The notes under the pieces: generated by a model | Database searches by the model: none | What the model was told of the DNA's origin: nothing | What the model saw: only the letters and a program-made list of their open reading frames with translations | Part shown: piece by piece, positions 52,197-61,259 of the stretch | Numbering within the stretch: the stretch's first letter is position 1 | Layout of the letters: every line of letters starts with the position of its first letter | Program-made: the position numbers and the translations under genes | Source of the DNA: Anaerolineales bacterium | GTDB lineage: Bacteria > Chloroflexota > Anaerolineae > Anaerolineales > Villigracilaceae | DNA length: 64,000 bases | Direction: 5' to 3' | NCBI GenBank assembly: GCA_020634895.1 | Contig: JACKAV010000002.1 | Span: 186,001-250,000, forward strand

Positions 52197-53018
52197 ATGG
52201 CGGTTGATCCTACTTTTTTCAATGAAGTGCCGATCTTTGAGCTTTTGGATGACGATGAGCGCAAGGTGCTTGCAGACCAGGTATCGGTTCGTGAATTTCG
52301 CGCGGGACAGGTCATTTTCAAAGCAGGTTCGCCAGGCGGACTTGCTTATTTAGTACAAAAGGGACTTATCCGTGTGACCATTAAGGATGCGGGTTACGAA
52401 GATGTCGTTGTCGACATGGCAGACACAGGCGGACTGGTGGGAATGTCATCCCTGCTCGCAGGAGAGAACCACCAGACCACAGCGATTGCAGCAAGCGACA
52501 CAACCGCGATTGAGATCGACCGCGATGACCTTGTTGAACTTCTAAAAACAAAACCAATGGCGGGGTTGGACATGATGACCATCGTCGAAAAACACCTGCG
52601 CGCCACACATGAATTGATGCGGACTCGCGTTACAAAAAACCCAAATGAAGAGATCGAAGACAAAGAGACCTTTGGCGAGCGTATGGCTGATGGAGTCGCC
52701 AGATTCGGAGGCTCATGGGCATTTGTGATCGCCTTCATGGTCATTTTGATCGTTTACACCAGCATTAATTCATTCATCACAAAACCGTGGGACCCCTATC
52801 CCTTTATTTTGTTGAACCTGTTCCTTTCCATGCTTGCGGCGATCCAGGCGCCTGTCATCATGATGAGTCAAAACCGACAGGACTCGAAAGACCGCCTGCG
52901 CAACGAACTGGATTATAGGATCAACTTAAAAGCGGAGTTGGAGATCGAAGAGATCCTTCAACGCATGGGAAAACTGGAAGAAATATTAACCGGAAAGATC
53001 GACGAACAATACGAATAA
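52197..53018 (+). CDS. Cyclic-nucleotide-binding domain fused to DUF1003
   Basis: 273 residues from ATG 52197, which has AGGAGG seven bases upstream; frame upstream is leader. Crp-type binding domain at about 10-130 (VREFRAGQVIFKAGSPGGLAYLV), then DUF1003 at about 160-273 with two membrane helices near 175-225 and the hallmark AIQAPVIMMSQNRQDSKDRLR. No DNA-binding domain follows, so the signal goes to the membrane. The regulator role is unknown. Confidence 0.88.
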   Translation: MAVDPTFFNEVPIFELLDDDERKVLADQVSVREFRAGQVIFKAGSPGGLAYLVQKGLIRVTIKDAGYEDVVVDMADTGGLVGMSSLLAGENHQTTAIAASDTTAIEIDRDDLVELLKTKPMAGLDMMTIVEKHLRATHELMRTRVTKNPNEEIEDKETFGERMADGVARFGGSWAFVIAFMVILIVYTSINSFITKPWDPYPFILLNLFLSMLAAIQAPVIMMSQNRQDSKDRLRNELDYRINLKAELEIEEILQRMGKLEEILTGKIDEQYE

Positions 53019-53037
53019 CACGACCTGCTTCACAGTA

Positions 53038-53796
53038 TCAATATTTTTCTCTCAAAAGTTTTTCAGGAAGGACGATCATACCTTCTGCCGGGTCGCCGAT
53101 CATGGAAATGTTCTCAGGCTTATTAAAGGCAAGCCAAGCAGTATAGGCGGCAATCAGGGCATCCAACTGTTCGGGCTGGTAAAGCATTTCGAGCGGCCAT
53201 AGTCCCTTGAGCATTTTGTGGCGCGTGATCTCTTCGAAAAAATCCATCGGGTCTTTAATGCCAACGCCGCATTCATAGAGAAGCAGTTGACGTTGGAGCT
53301 TCCCTTCCAAAGACGGCTTGGGCTGTGGAACGTTTCCGATCAGCACGCAGTAACAGGCGTGAGGCTGGGTTTCCAGAACCTGATATTGCGCGTCATCTGA
53401 TGGAAATTTCTTGAAACCCATTTTCTCCAGTTTGCGGTAGAGCGTGAATCCAGCCTGCACCCAGGCGGGACAGGCACTTACTGTGGAAGGAGTCCCTGAA
53501 ACAGCGATGCCGCGTTCGCGCAGTTGAAGCTCCGCCAGACGGAATCCCGAAGCGCGAGACTTCAACGACTTGAACATTTCCTTTTTCTTTTTCTGCGCCA
53601 CCCCTTTATTGGGACTCGACGGCGCATTAACCGCCACCACCGCAGACGGTTGTCCCGCCAAAAAAGCGGTTAGATCGTCCAACTCGCCATCCGCAAGGGC
53701 AATCAGCCCCATGCTTTTATCCAATGCGGCATAAGTAAAGGATTTATGAGAAGAAGTGGGGTCAATACCCACGAAAACTGAGTCTGTAAAAAACAT
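53038..53796 (-). CDS. DUF429 protein, RNase H-like fold
   Basis: 252 residues. VFVGIDPTSSHKSFTYAALD opening, AVVAVNAPSSP with acidic/Asn-containing second strand, RLAELQLRERGIAVSGTPS, and QLDALIAAYTAWLA at the end. DUF429 has a predicted RNase H-like nuclease fold; activity unproven. The first Asp is present, the second catalytic position is Asn in VNAP, which is atypical. Divergent from the thioredoxin-like gene. Confidence 0.75.
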   Translation of the reverse strand: MFFTDSVFVGIDPTSSHKSFTYAALDKSMGLIALADGELDDLTAFLAGQPSAVVAVNAPSSPNKGVAQKKKKEMFKSLKSRASGFRLAELQLRERGIAVSGTPSTVSACPAWVQAGFTLYRKLEKMGFKKFPSDDAQYQVLETQPHACYCVLIGNVPQPKPSLEGKLQRQLLLYECGVGIKDPMDFFEEITRHKMLKGLWPLEMLYQPEQLDALIAAYTAWLAFNKPENISMIGDPAEGMIVLPEKLLREKY

Positions 53797-53857
53797 AGTA
53801 AGATTGGCGTCTAAAGAACAACGGAAAGTACAAATCCTATTTTACATCCAAATCGCA

Positions 53858-54394
53858 ATGAACCGAACCCAACGAATTATCCTCTATCTACTCATCCTCA
53901 TCGCAGGCGCCTCGTGGATCGCCCTCTCCGCCGAAACCGGAGAAGCAACTGCCACGGGACCCGCCCCACAAGCAGGCTTTCTTGCCCCCGATTTCACCCT
54001 CCAAACGGAAGCGGGAGAGACCTACACGCTCTCAGACCTAAAAGGGCAGGCTGTCCTGGTCAACATGTGGGCAACGTGGTGCCCGCCCTGCAAAGCCGAA
54101 ATGCCCGCCATCGAAAAAATGTACAACGAATATAAAGATCAGGGCTTCACCGTTCTGGCGGTCAACAACACATTTCAAGACGACCCATTCAACATCAGCC
54201 CGTTCGCAGAAAATTACGGTCTCACCTTCCCCATTCTGCTCGATCAAACCGGCGAAGTAAGCCGTAACTATCAGATACATTCGCTGCCCTCCTCATTTTT
54301 CATCAACCGGCACGGCATCATTACAGAAGTCATCATCGGCGGTCCCATGTCCGAAGCGTTGCTCCGCACCCGTATCGAGGAGGCGTTGAAATAA
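53858..54394 (+). CDS. TlpA/ResA-like thiol-disulfide oxidoreductase
   Basis: 178 residues from ATG 53858. One N-terminal helix at about 6-24 anchors it outside the membrane; thioredoxin fold with WATWCPPCKAEMP (Cys pair near 75 and 78) and cis-Pro motif SLPSSFFI. Reduces disulfides of exported proteins or cytochromes in family members. Stop is one base before the Lgt-like gene. Confidence 0.9.
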   Translation: MNRTQRIILYLLILIAGASWIALSAETGEATATGPAPQAGFLAPDFTLQTEAGETYTLSDLKGQAVLVNMWATWCPPCKAEMPAIEKMYNEYKDQGFTVLAVNNTFQDDPFNISPFAENYGLTFPILLDQTGEVSRNYQIHSLPSSFFINRHGIITEVIIGGPMSEALLRTRIEEALK

Positions 54395-54395
54395 A

Positions 54396-55124
54396 ATGCT
54401 CGAGACATTTCAAAACCTGTTCGCCCCGCCGCGCCATATGATCCTGCTTGTTATCGCTGCCTGGTTGGGGCTTACCTTAGCCGAACGCCGCACCGAAAAA
54501 TTCGGTGTCAGCAAGGATGATCTCAACAACGTATCATTCTACAGCCTGATCGCCTTTGTCATTGGCGGACGTATTTCATATGTGCTCCAAAACATTTCAG
54601 CTTTTTCAAAAAGCCCCCTCGGCATCATCTCGATCAACCCCGATCTCTTTGACCCCATAGGAGCGTTGGCTGCCGCACTGATCGTCCTTTTTGCGTACAG
54701 CCAAAGAAAACAGCTCTCAGTTTGGAGCGTTCTCGATGCGTTGACCTTGTTCTTCGCCATCCTCGCCATCGGGCTTGGATTAAGTCATCTTGCCGCCGGA
54801 ACCGCATTTGGACTCCCGACCGATCTGCCCTGGGGAATCAACTTGTGGAATGAAACACGCCACCCAACCCAACTCTACGACGCCATCGCCTCATCCTTGA
54901 TATTGATCCTGCTTTGGCGCTTCAAACCAAATCCACACCCGGGCATAACCTTCTTAACCTTCGGCGCCCTAACGGCTCTATCCCAACTTTTCCTGCAAGC
55001 CTTCCGCGCAGATTACACCGTCATCTTTAACGGACTCAGACAGGAGCAGATCCTTGCCTGGTTCGCATTATTGGCATGTTTTTCTCTTTTAGAGATCAGA
55101 ATAAGATCTGCAAACAAAACATAA
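54396..55124 (+). CDS. Divergent prolipoprotein diacylglyceryl transferase-like membrane protein
   Basis: 242 residues, about seven helices. Lgt-family traits: GGRISYVLQN, HPTQLYD (family HPSQLYE) and a late Arg in LQAFRADY. However, the FHGG His and the GRxGNFxNGE motif with its essential Arg and Asn are missing (here FDPIGA and LSHLAAGT), so Lgt activity is doubtful. Paired with the thioredoxin-like gene. Confidence 0.72.
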   Translation: MLETFQNLFAPPRHMILLVIAAWLGLTLAERRTEKFGVSKDDLNNVSFYSLIAFVIGGRISYVLQNISAFSKSPLGIISINPDLFDPIGALAAALIVLFAYSQRKQLSVWSVLDALTLFFAILAIGLGLSHLAAGTAFGLPTDLPWGINLWNETRHPTQLYDAIASSLILILLWRFKPNPHPGITFLTFGALTALSQLFLQAFRADYTVIFNGLRQEQILAWFALLACFSLLEIRIRSANKT

Positions 55125-55129
55125 GATAC

Positions 55130-55163
55130 AAAAGCGGGCTGATGCACATCAGCCCGCTTTTCA
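55130..55163. terminator. Bidirectional terminator
   Basis: AAAAGCGGGCTGAT / ATCAGCCCGCTTTT, 14 pairs, loop GCAC; serves the Lgt-like gene on plus and hpf on minus. Confidence 0.9.
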
Positions 55164-55177
55164 CATTCCTTACGGCT

Positions 55178-55741
55178 TTATCCAAGCTCAGGTTCGATCA
55201 ACCCATAACTCCCATTTCGCCTGCGATAAAGAACATTGATCTTGCTGGTCTCCGCATTATAGAACACAAAGAAATTGTCATGACCAAGGTTACGCATTTG
55301 AACCAGAGCCTCATCCTCTGTCATCGGATACAGCATAAACTTCTTTCTTTTTGCAAACAACGGCGAGAGTTCACCAGTCTCGTCATCAATGACATCCTCC
55401 GCCGCATCAGCAGCAGTTCGGCCATCACCGCGGTTGTGATACTTTTTTCCTTTATACCTTTCGATCTGGCGCTGCATATTGTCCATCGCCTTATCGAAAG
55501 CTGCAAGAGCTTCATCTGCCCGCTCTTCGGAACGAAGGGTAAATCCCTTGCCAAACACCGTCACCTGAGCAACATTTCGATCGTTGGCATCGCGCGCCGC
55601 CTTGTGGTGTGACAACTCCACGCGTGCCTCTTCTACAGTCGGCAGGTAATGATCAAGATTACCCGCCTTTTTGGACACATACTCTTCAATACGCTCGGTC
55701 AAACGAATTTGACGTGTCTGAACTTCCACTTTGTTGGACAT
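55178..55741 (-). CDS. hpf: Long-form ribosome hibernation promoting factor
   Basis: 187 residues, long form. N-terminal RaiA/HPF domain at 1-105 and C-terminal dimerisation domain at about 132-187 (MLYPMTEDEALVQMRNLGHDNFFVF). Long HPF forms 100S ribosomes in stationary phase. AAAGGAGG precedes the ATG. Last gene of the comF/tad strand group. Confidence 0.92.
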   Translation of the reverse strand: MSNKVEVQTRQIRLTERIEEYVSKKAGNLDHYLPTVEEARVELSHHKAARDANDRNVAQVTVFGKGFTLRSEERADEALAAFDKAMDNMQRQIERYKGKKYHNRGDGRTAADAAEDVIDDETGELSPLFAKRKKFMLYPMTEDEALVQMRNLGHDNFFVFYNAETSKINVLYRRRNGSYGLIEPELG

Positions 55742-55785
55742 ATGGTCCTCCTTTTATAAATTGTTAAGTTACAAACACAAACGCA

Positions 55786-56520
55786 CTACACACGCCTCAA
55801 GTCATGATGAGACAATGCGCGCGCGACGGTCAACGCATATACTTCCCTGGCACCGGCAGCGTACAATGCCTCCGCGCCAGCAGAAAGTGTCGAACCAGTT
55901 GTTGAAACATCATCCATAATAAGCACGTTTTTTCCATTCGCCCCATTCCACGCCTGAAAAGCCTCATGGACATTTTGACGCCGTTCTTCCCTGCTCAATC
56001 CCACCTGTGAGCGTGTTTCTTTTCGGCGCGTAAGTCCATTTGGCAAGTACTGCAGCCCCAATCCCATAGCGAGTGGTTTTGCGATCATTGCAACCTGATT
56101 ATAGCCTCTTTCTCGCATTCTTTGTTTTCCCAATGGAACGGGAACGATCAGATCGAATTTCCAATCCATTCTCAAATTTTCTACATACGGCAGCATTTCC
56201 GCAGCGATTGCATCACCCATTGAAATATCCCGGCGGTATTTCAGTTTATGTAACGCTGACTGTACAGGCTCCTCGAAAACAGCCCACGCCCGCAGGGAAC
56301 GAAAATGCGGTCTGTTCGCAAGACAAACACCACAAACACCAGGCTTGTCCTGCGGCAGACCGCAAATATCACATACTATTCCATCCAAAACCTGCACATT
56401 GCGCCGACAATCATCGCACCACCTCACTCCCTGCTTGCCGCATCCACCACACTGTGGAGGAAACAGCAAATCGAGGGCACTCCATATCGAACGATATGCC
56501 TTATATTTCCAAGTACTCAT
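55786..56520 (-). CDS. comF: ComF-family phosphoribosyltransferase-like protein
   Basis: 244 residues. N-terminal zinc-ribbon Cys pairs CGGC, CDDC, CDIC and CGVC between 24 and 66, and PRPP-binding loop VLIMDDVSTTGST near 200-212. ComF acts in natural DNA uptake/recombination in several bacteria. Lies 47 bases after tadC on the same strand. Confidence 0.9.
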   Translation of the reverse strand: MSTWKYKAYRSIWSALDLLFPPQCGGCGKQGVRWCDDCRRNVQVLDGIVCDICGLPQDKPGVCGVCLANRPHFRSLRAWAVFEEPVQSALHKLKYRRDISMGDAIAAEMLPYVENLRMDWKFDLIVPVPLGKQRMRERGYNQVAMIAKPLAMGLGLQYLPNGLTRRKETRSQVGLSREERRQNVHEAFQAWNGANGKNVLIMDDVSTTGSTLSAGAEALYAAGAREVYALTVARALSHHDLRRV

Positions 56521-56548
56521 CAGTCCTCCCTTGTAAAAAATAAAGTTC

Positions 56549-56585
56549 TAATATCTATTTTTAGATATTAATTTCCTAAAAATGG
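56549..56585 (-). other. AT-rich hairpin after tadC
   Basis: TAATATCTA-aaaa-TAGATATTA dyad overlapping the tadC stop, followed by GAACTTTATTTTTT on minus. Possible weak terminator or attenuator before comF. Confidence 0.5.
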
Positions 56586-57533
56586 TCCAAACGCGCCAGC
56601 GATCTGGAAGCCAGCAGGCGCCATCAAAATGATCATGATCGAAGGGAACGTCAACAACGCCATTGGGATAATCATCTTGACCGGGGCTTTGTGTGCTTCT
56701 TCTTCAGCCCGTTGACGACGCTTCATACGCATCTGATCTGACTGGATACGCAGCACTTTAGCCATACTTACACCAAGCATCTGGCTTTGAATGACCGCCG
56801 CAACAAAACTCGTCAATTCCGCAAGACCGATGCGGTCTGCCATATCACGTAAAGCTTCGCGTTGTGTCTTACCAAGCTGTATCTCACGAATGCAGCGACC
56901 AAACATTAGGGACAGTTCGTTTTCCCATTTATCTGCAACCTTAGACATTGCCGCTTCGAAGCCAAGACCAGCTTCAACACATATCGTCAAAAGATCCAAA
57001 GCATCTGGCAGCGCTTTTCTAACTTCGGTTTGACGTCTGGAAATTCGACTACCGAGCCATAATTGAGGGAAGAAAAAACCCAACACTGTAAAAATAATCA
57101 CTATAAGAATAACCCGCCCTGTGGGCCAGTCGACGCTGGGCAGATTGGAAATCAACAATAAAAGCCCGCCAAAAACACCAGCACCAATAAACCGTGTCGC
57201 CAGGAATGTAGAGGCATCGATACGACCGGGATTCCCAGCCAGTTCGAGTTTTAATGCTGTCTCCTGAAGGAGTTTGTCGGGTGTAAACCTCGTTGAAACT
57301 TCTCCCAACTTTTTAACTATTGGAATGACAACGCGCTGCATGAAGGGCAACTGCAGTTCAATATCTTCAAGGGAAACATTTTCTCCCCTTTGAGTCGCTT
57401 CAGCCAAACGAGCAAGTACAGGATCAGCTTCCACGCCTTGAGATTCTCGTGCCATCCGGGCGCCAATCACAATCACAAATATAATGCCGCCTATTAAGGC
57501 AGCCCCAATTAAAATCGCAATAAATGTTCCCAT
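56568..57533 (-). CDS. tadC: Tad pilus inner-membrane platform protein TadC
   Basis: 321 residues from ATG 57533. T2SF domain in the middle-to-end region (PDALDLLTICVEAGLGFEAAMSKVAD) with helices near 3-25, 95-115, 120-140 and 295-315. Works with TadB as platform for pilus assembly or secretion. Start lies one base after tadB. Confidence 0.92.
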   Translation of the reverse strand: MGTFIAILIGAALIGGIIFVIVIGARMARESQGVEADPVLARLAEATQRGENVSLEDIELQLPFMQRVVIPIVKKLGEVSTRFTPDKLLQETALKLELAGNPGRIDASTFLATRFIGAGVFGGLLLLISNLPSVDWPTGRVILIVIIFTVLGFFFPQLWLGSRISRRQTEVRKALPDALDLLTICVEAGLGFEAAMSKVADKWENELSLMFGRCIREIQLGKTQREALRDMADRIGLAELTSFVAAVIQSQMLGVSMAKVLRIQSDQMRMKRRQRAEEEAHKAPVKMIIPMALLTFPSIMIILMAPAGFQIAGAFGPFLGN

Positions 57534-57534
57534 A

Positions 57535-58491
57535 TTACACCTCGATATCTGCAATCTTCATCATAATAAAGTAGCTTGAGATAATCAGACCCAGCACAAC
57601 ACAGATGATGATCCCTGTGCATAAGGGTCCGCCCGCTGTAACTGACAATAGGTAATCAGGATTAAGAAACCACAAGATCAGTGTCAGACCAAACGGGATG
57701 AGTGAAAGAAGTGTCCCGGACGCGCGGACCTGGGATGTCAAAACCCGAACCTCACCCTTAATACGGATGCGTTCACGAATGGTAAAGGAAATATTATCGA
57801 GAATCTCCGAGAGATTGCCGCCGACCTCACGCTGCACGTTGATGGCAGTAACGACAAAATCCAAATCTTCGCTCGGGATACGCCGCAACAGATTATCAAG
57901 GGCTGTTTCCATGGGAATACCAATCTGCATTTCCTGTACCACACGATGAAATTCATCGTTGATGGGGGGGGGGAGTTCCTTGCTAATTGCCTCCATGGCC
58001 TGCATGGTTGAATACCCGGCACGCAAGCCATTAACCATAAGGTTGAGCATATCGGGCAGTTGGTCATTAAATCTTTGCAAACGTCTTTTTTTCTGTGTGT
58101 TGACATACACTCGAGGCGCTATTCCGCCAAGAACAGCGCCAATTAAAGCAGAAACTGGGTGCTGGTTCCCAAAGAACCAAGCCAACAATGCTCCCAGAAA
58201 AATACTTACAAGGATTAGAACAAAATATTCTGCGACCTTGAGTTTCAAATCCGCCCTGGCTAATTCACGCGCAATCCGGTCGCCATAGGATGTTTTCTCA
58301 ACACGCCTGGAAACCCAGTCAGTAATAACTGTCTTTTGGGCTTCCCTATCGATATTCTTTTGGTCGTCATCTTCGAGATACTGACTTAAACGATCCTCAA
58401 CCAAAGCACGTTCGCTGTTAGATGAAACAACAACGCCTATGCTAAGAAGAACGATCAGCAGGATTCCGCCAACGATAATGACCCAGGTCAT
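57535..58491 (-). CDS. tadB: Tad pilus inner-membrane platform protein TadB
   Basis: 318 residues. Helices near 4-24, 95-125 and two near the C terminus; T2SF domain with QLPDMLNLMVNGLRAGYSTMQAMEAISKE. The Pro-Pro-Pro codons near 175 are written as a run of ten C in the coding strand, a slippage-prone site inside an otherwise intact frame. Confidence 0.92.
   Translation of the reverse strand: MTWVIIVGGILLIVLLSIGVVVSSNSERALVEDRLSQYLEDDDQKNIDREAQKTVITDWVSRRVEKTSYGDRIARELARADLKLKVAEYFVLILVSIFLGALLAWFFGNQHPVSALIGAVLGGIAPRVYVNTQKKRRLQRFNDQLPDMLNLMVNGLRAGYSTMQAMEAISKELPPPINDEFHRVVQEMQIGIPMETALDNLLRRIPSEDLDFVVTAINVQREVGGNLSEILDNISFTIRERIRIKGEVRVLTSQVRASGTLLSLIPFGLTLILWFLNPDYLLSVTAGGPLCTGIIICVVLGLIISSYFIMMKIADIEV
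57964..57973. repeat. G10/C10 homopolymer inside tadB
   Basis: Ten consecutive G on plus, ten C in the tadB coding strand. Gain or loss of one base would shift the frame and cut TadB in half. Confidence 0.9.
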
Positions 58492-58530
58492 TGCATATCT
58501 TTCTGGTAAATAATGATTACCAACATTTTA

Positions 58531-59979
58531 CTAGTACCGCCTACGCTCGCCAATTCCAAAAATAGAGGGAGGCAGGTGAATTCCCGCAGCTTCTATTTTA
58601 TCCATAAATTTTGGTCGCAGCCCAGTTGGTCGTAAACGACCTATAATTCGCCCATCTTCAGTGCCAGTCTGTTCGAACACAAAGATATCCGTCATGGTGA
58701 TAACATCGCCTTCCATACCACTAACTTCAGCAATGGTCGTCACTTTACGGGTGCCATCACGCATACGTTCCTGCTGGCAAATAACATCAACCGCGCTTGC
58801 CACCTGCTCGCGGATTGCACGCACCGGCAAATCCATTCCCGCCATTAAACACATGGTTTCAATACGAGACAGGGCATCTCGAGGAGTATTAGCGTGTGCA
58901 GTTGTCATAGAGCCGTCATGACCAGTATTCATCGCTTGCAACATATCAAGTGTTTCGCCACCGCGACACTCACCAACGATAATGCGTTCAGGGCGCATAC
59001 GAAGGGCATTAATGACCAAATCGCGAATTGTTATCTCACCGCGCCCTTCGATATTAGGCGGGCGCGATTCCAAAGTGACAACATGTTCCTGCCGTAGTTG
59101 TAATTCTGCAGCGTTCTCAATCGTAATGATGCGTTCATCAGCAGGGATAAAGCTGGATAGAACATTTAGAAGAGTGGTCTTTCCTGAACCAGTACCACCG
59201 GAAATAATAATATTCAAGCGTGATTCAACACACGCCTTCAAGAATTGAACGGCTTCAGCACTGACGGAACCAAATTGGATCATCTGGTCCACGGTAATCG
59301 GGTTCTTTGAAAATTTACGGATTGTCAACACCGGACCAACCAGAGAAATAGGCGGGATAACAGCATTGACACGAGAACCATCCGGAAGACGGGCGTCCAC
59401 ATATGGGCTTGATTCATCGATACGACGACCCAACGGGGCGACAATGCGATCAATAATACGCATTACATGGTCATTGCTTTCAAAGGTGATCGGCACCCGA
59501 TGTACTTTACCTTTACGTTCGATATATACATTCTTCGGTCCATTCACCATAATTTCTGTAATGGTGTCATCTTCAAGAAGCGACTGCAGGGGACCAAATC
59601 CCAGAATTTCGGCTGAGATCTGTTCAAATAATCTTGCTCGCTCAGGACGCGAGAGAACAATGTTCTCTTCCGCCAGAATCTGTTCAAACAAACTTTGAAT
59701 GGTACGGCGAACTTCGTCTGTTCGCGTAACATCCATGGAGGGGTCGATCTCGGCAAGAAGCTTATTCTGAACCCTGGTCTTTAAGTCAAAATAAGAGCCT
59801 GCCTGCGGAGATGTGATCGGCGCACTTACTCTTCGTGCCTGAAGTGAGGACAAGCGAGAACTATCACCACCGGAAGATTGCTGACTTTCGTTACTAGGCT
59901 GTTGCGGCCCAGATGTAGGTGCTCCCTGGTTATTATTTCCAGAGCCCTGCCCCTGTTCAATACGTCTTAACAACGACAT
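58531..59979 (-). CDS. tadA: Tad pilus assembly ATPase TadA/CpaF
   Basis: 482 residues from ATG 59979 (AAGGAG seven bases upstream). Gln/Asn/Ser-rich N terminus to about 50, then CpaF region; Walker A SGGTGSGKTTLLN, Walker B-like ERIITIENAAEL, IIVGECRGGETLDMLQAMNTGHDGSMTTAHANT. Powers pilus extension and retraction in Tad systems. Confidence 0.95.
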   Translation of the reverse strand: MSLLRRIEQGQGSGNNNQGAPTSGPQQPSNESQQSSGGDSSRLSSLQARRVSAPITSPQAGSYFDLKTRVQNKLLAEIDPSMDVTRTDEVRRTIQSLFEQILAEENIVLSRPERARLFEQISAEILGFGPLQSLLEDDTITEIMVNGPKNVYIERKGKVHRVPITFESNDHVMRIIDRIVAPLGRRIDESSPYVDARLPDGSRVNAVIPPISLVGPVLTIRKFSKNPITVDQMIQFGSVSAEAVQFLKACVESRLNIIISGGTGSGKTTLLNVLSSFIPADERIITIENAAELQLRQEHVVTLESRPPNIEGRGEITIRDLVINALRMRPERIIVGECRGGETLDMLQAMNTGHDGSMTTAHANTPRDALSRIETMCLMAGMDLPVRAIREQVASAVDVICQQERMRDGTRKVTTIAEVSGMEGDVITMTDIFVFEQTGTEDGRIIGRLRPTGLRPKFMDKIEAAGIHLPPSIFGIGERRRY

Positions 59980-59990
59980 GGTCAATCTCC

Positions 59991-61235
59991 TTATCGCCGG
60001 GTTGAAACAGGTTCGTTCTCATTTTCCAAAGCCAGTAAACGAGATCGTACTGATTCCGCTAATGAGAAAATACCCTTACCAATCGGCTGGGATCTATTAT
60101 CCAACATAAATGGTACACCACGATTCACAGCCGTAATGGCGATCTTTTCATCAAGTGGAATTACCGCCGAGATCTCCTGTTTGAGGTTTTCACCGACCCG
60201 CTCCGGCGTAATTGCGATGCGTTTGTCGAATCGGTTCATGGAGAATACGATGCGATCCTTGCTAATTCCCATGGTATTCAACAAATCAAGAATAAGACGG
60301 GAATTCTTAATTGCCGGAATTTCCTGGGTTGCGACTAAGACTACGACATCGCTCAAATCGATTGCAGAGAGAATAACATCGGTCAAGATGGGCGAAGTAT
60401 CAACAACTACGTACGAGTACATCCGCTGCATGAATTGCAATACTTTCATAAACTGATCGGCGGAGATCTTTTCAGCCATTTCAGGTCGTTGTGGAGCAGC
60501 CAGAATACGAATACCGGACGCGTCGTGTTTTATTAGGATATCCTCCACGGTCTCCGCATCAAGATCGTCTACGCGTGGTGCGACATCAACAATAGTATTT
60601 TTTCCCTGTTCATTCACGAAAACTGCGACATCACCAAATTGCAAGTTCCCATCGATCAGAACCGTCCGGGTATCCTCGTTGTTCAATGCGATTGCAAGGT
60701 TTACTGCAATTGTAGTACAGCCTGTGCCGCCTTTTGGGCTGTACACTACAACGATCTTACCTTTTTGAGCAGAAGAAAAGCCGCCCATGGACGGAGATGA
60801 AGATGTAGCAGCAGAAATAACCATTTGCTGTTTGGCATCTTTTTCGCGTTCCATATGAGCCATCTCGCCAGCCCGTTTGATGGCGGAAATCAATTCATCA
60901 CCCATTGGGGGCTTTGTAAGAAAATCCCTTGCCCCGGCAAGCATTGCACGGCGCATATAATTTTGATCACCCTGCACCGACAATATAACTATCTGAATGT
61001 GGTTAGCTTGCTGGCGGATATTTTCTGTAGCAGTAATGCCATCAATATCGGGCATATTGATGTCCATTAACACAACATCCGGATCCAATTCCAGCGCAAG
61101 TTGAATCCCCTCTTTGCCAGTCCGAGCCGTACCTACCACCTCAACGTCAGACTCGAATTGCAGCAACTTCCGCACATTCTCCCTTGTTTCCGCAATATCA
61201 TCAACAATAAGTACTCGAATTTTGTCAACTGCCAT
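59991..61235 (-). CDS. cpaE: CpaE/TadZ-like ATPase with receiver domain
   Basis: 414 residues. Receiver domain at 1-125 with the full active set (VDD at 11-13, phospho-Asp near 58, Ser in ILSVQGD, Lys in FLTKPP), linker, then a MinD/ParA-type ATPase with YSPKGGTGCTT near 167. TadZ/CpaE places the Tad machine at the pole. A receiver domain with complete residues suggests regulation by phosphorylation. Confidence 0.9.
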   Translation of the reverse strand: MAVDKIRVLIVDDIAETRENVRKLLQFESDVEVVGTARTGKEGIQLALELDPDVVLMDINMPDIDGITATENIRQQANHIQIVILSVQGDQNYMRRAMLAGARDFLTKPPMGDELISAIKRAGEMAHMEREKDAKQQMVISAATSSSPSMGGFSSAQKGKIVVVYSPKGGTGCTTIAVNLAIALNNEDTRTVLIDGNLQFGDVAVFVNEQGKNTIVDVAPRVDDLDAETVEDILIKHDASGIRILAAPQRPEMAEKISADQFMKVLQFMQRMYSYVVVDTSPILTDVILSAIDLSDVVVLVATQEIPAIKNSRLILDLLNTMGISKDRIVFSMNRFDKRIAITPERVGENLKQEISAVIPLDEKIAITAVNRGVPFMLDNRSQPIGKGIFSLAESVRSRLLALENENEPVSTRR

Positions 61236-61259
61236 AATTAAGACTTCCGATTTTCTTTA

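Noticed and set aside
53711..53857. Upstream extension of the thioredoxin-like gene to 53756
   Set aside because: It would overlap the divergent DUF429 start and lacks a signal-anchor at its N terminus; ATG 53858 gives the expected anchor helix.
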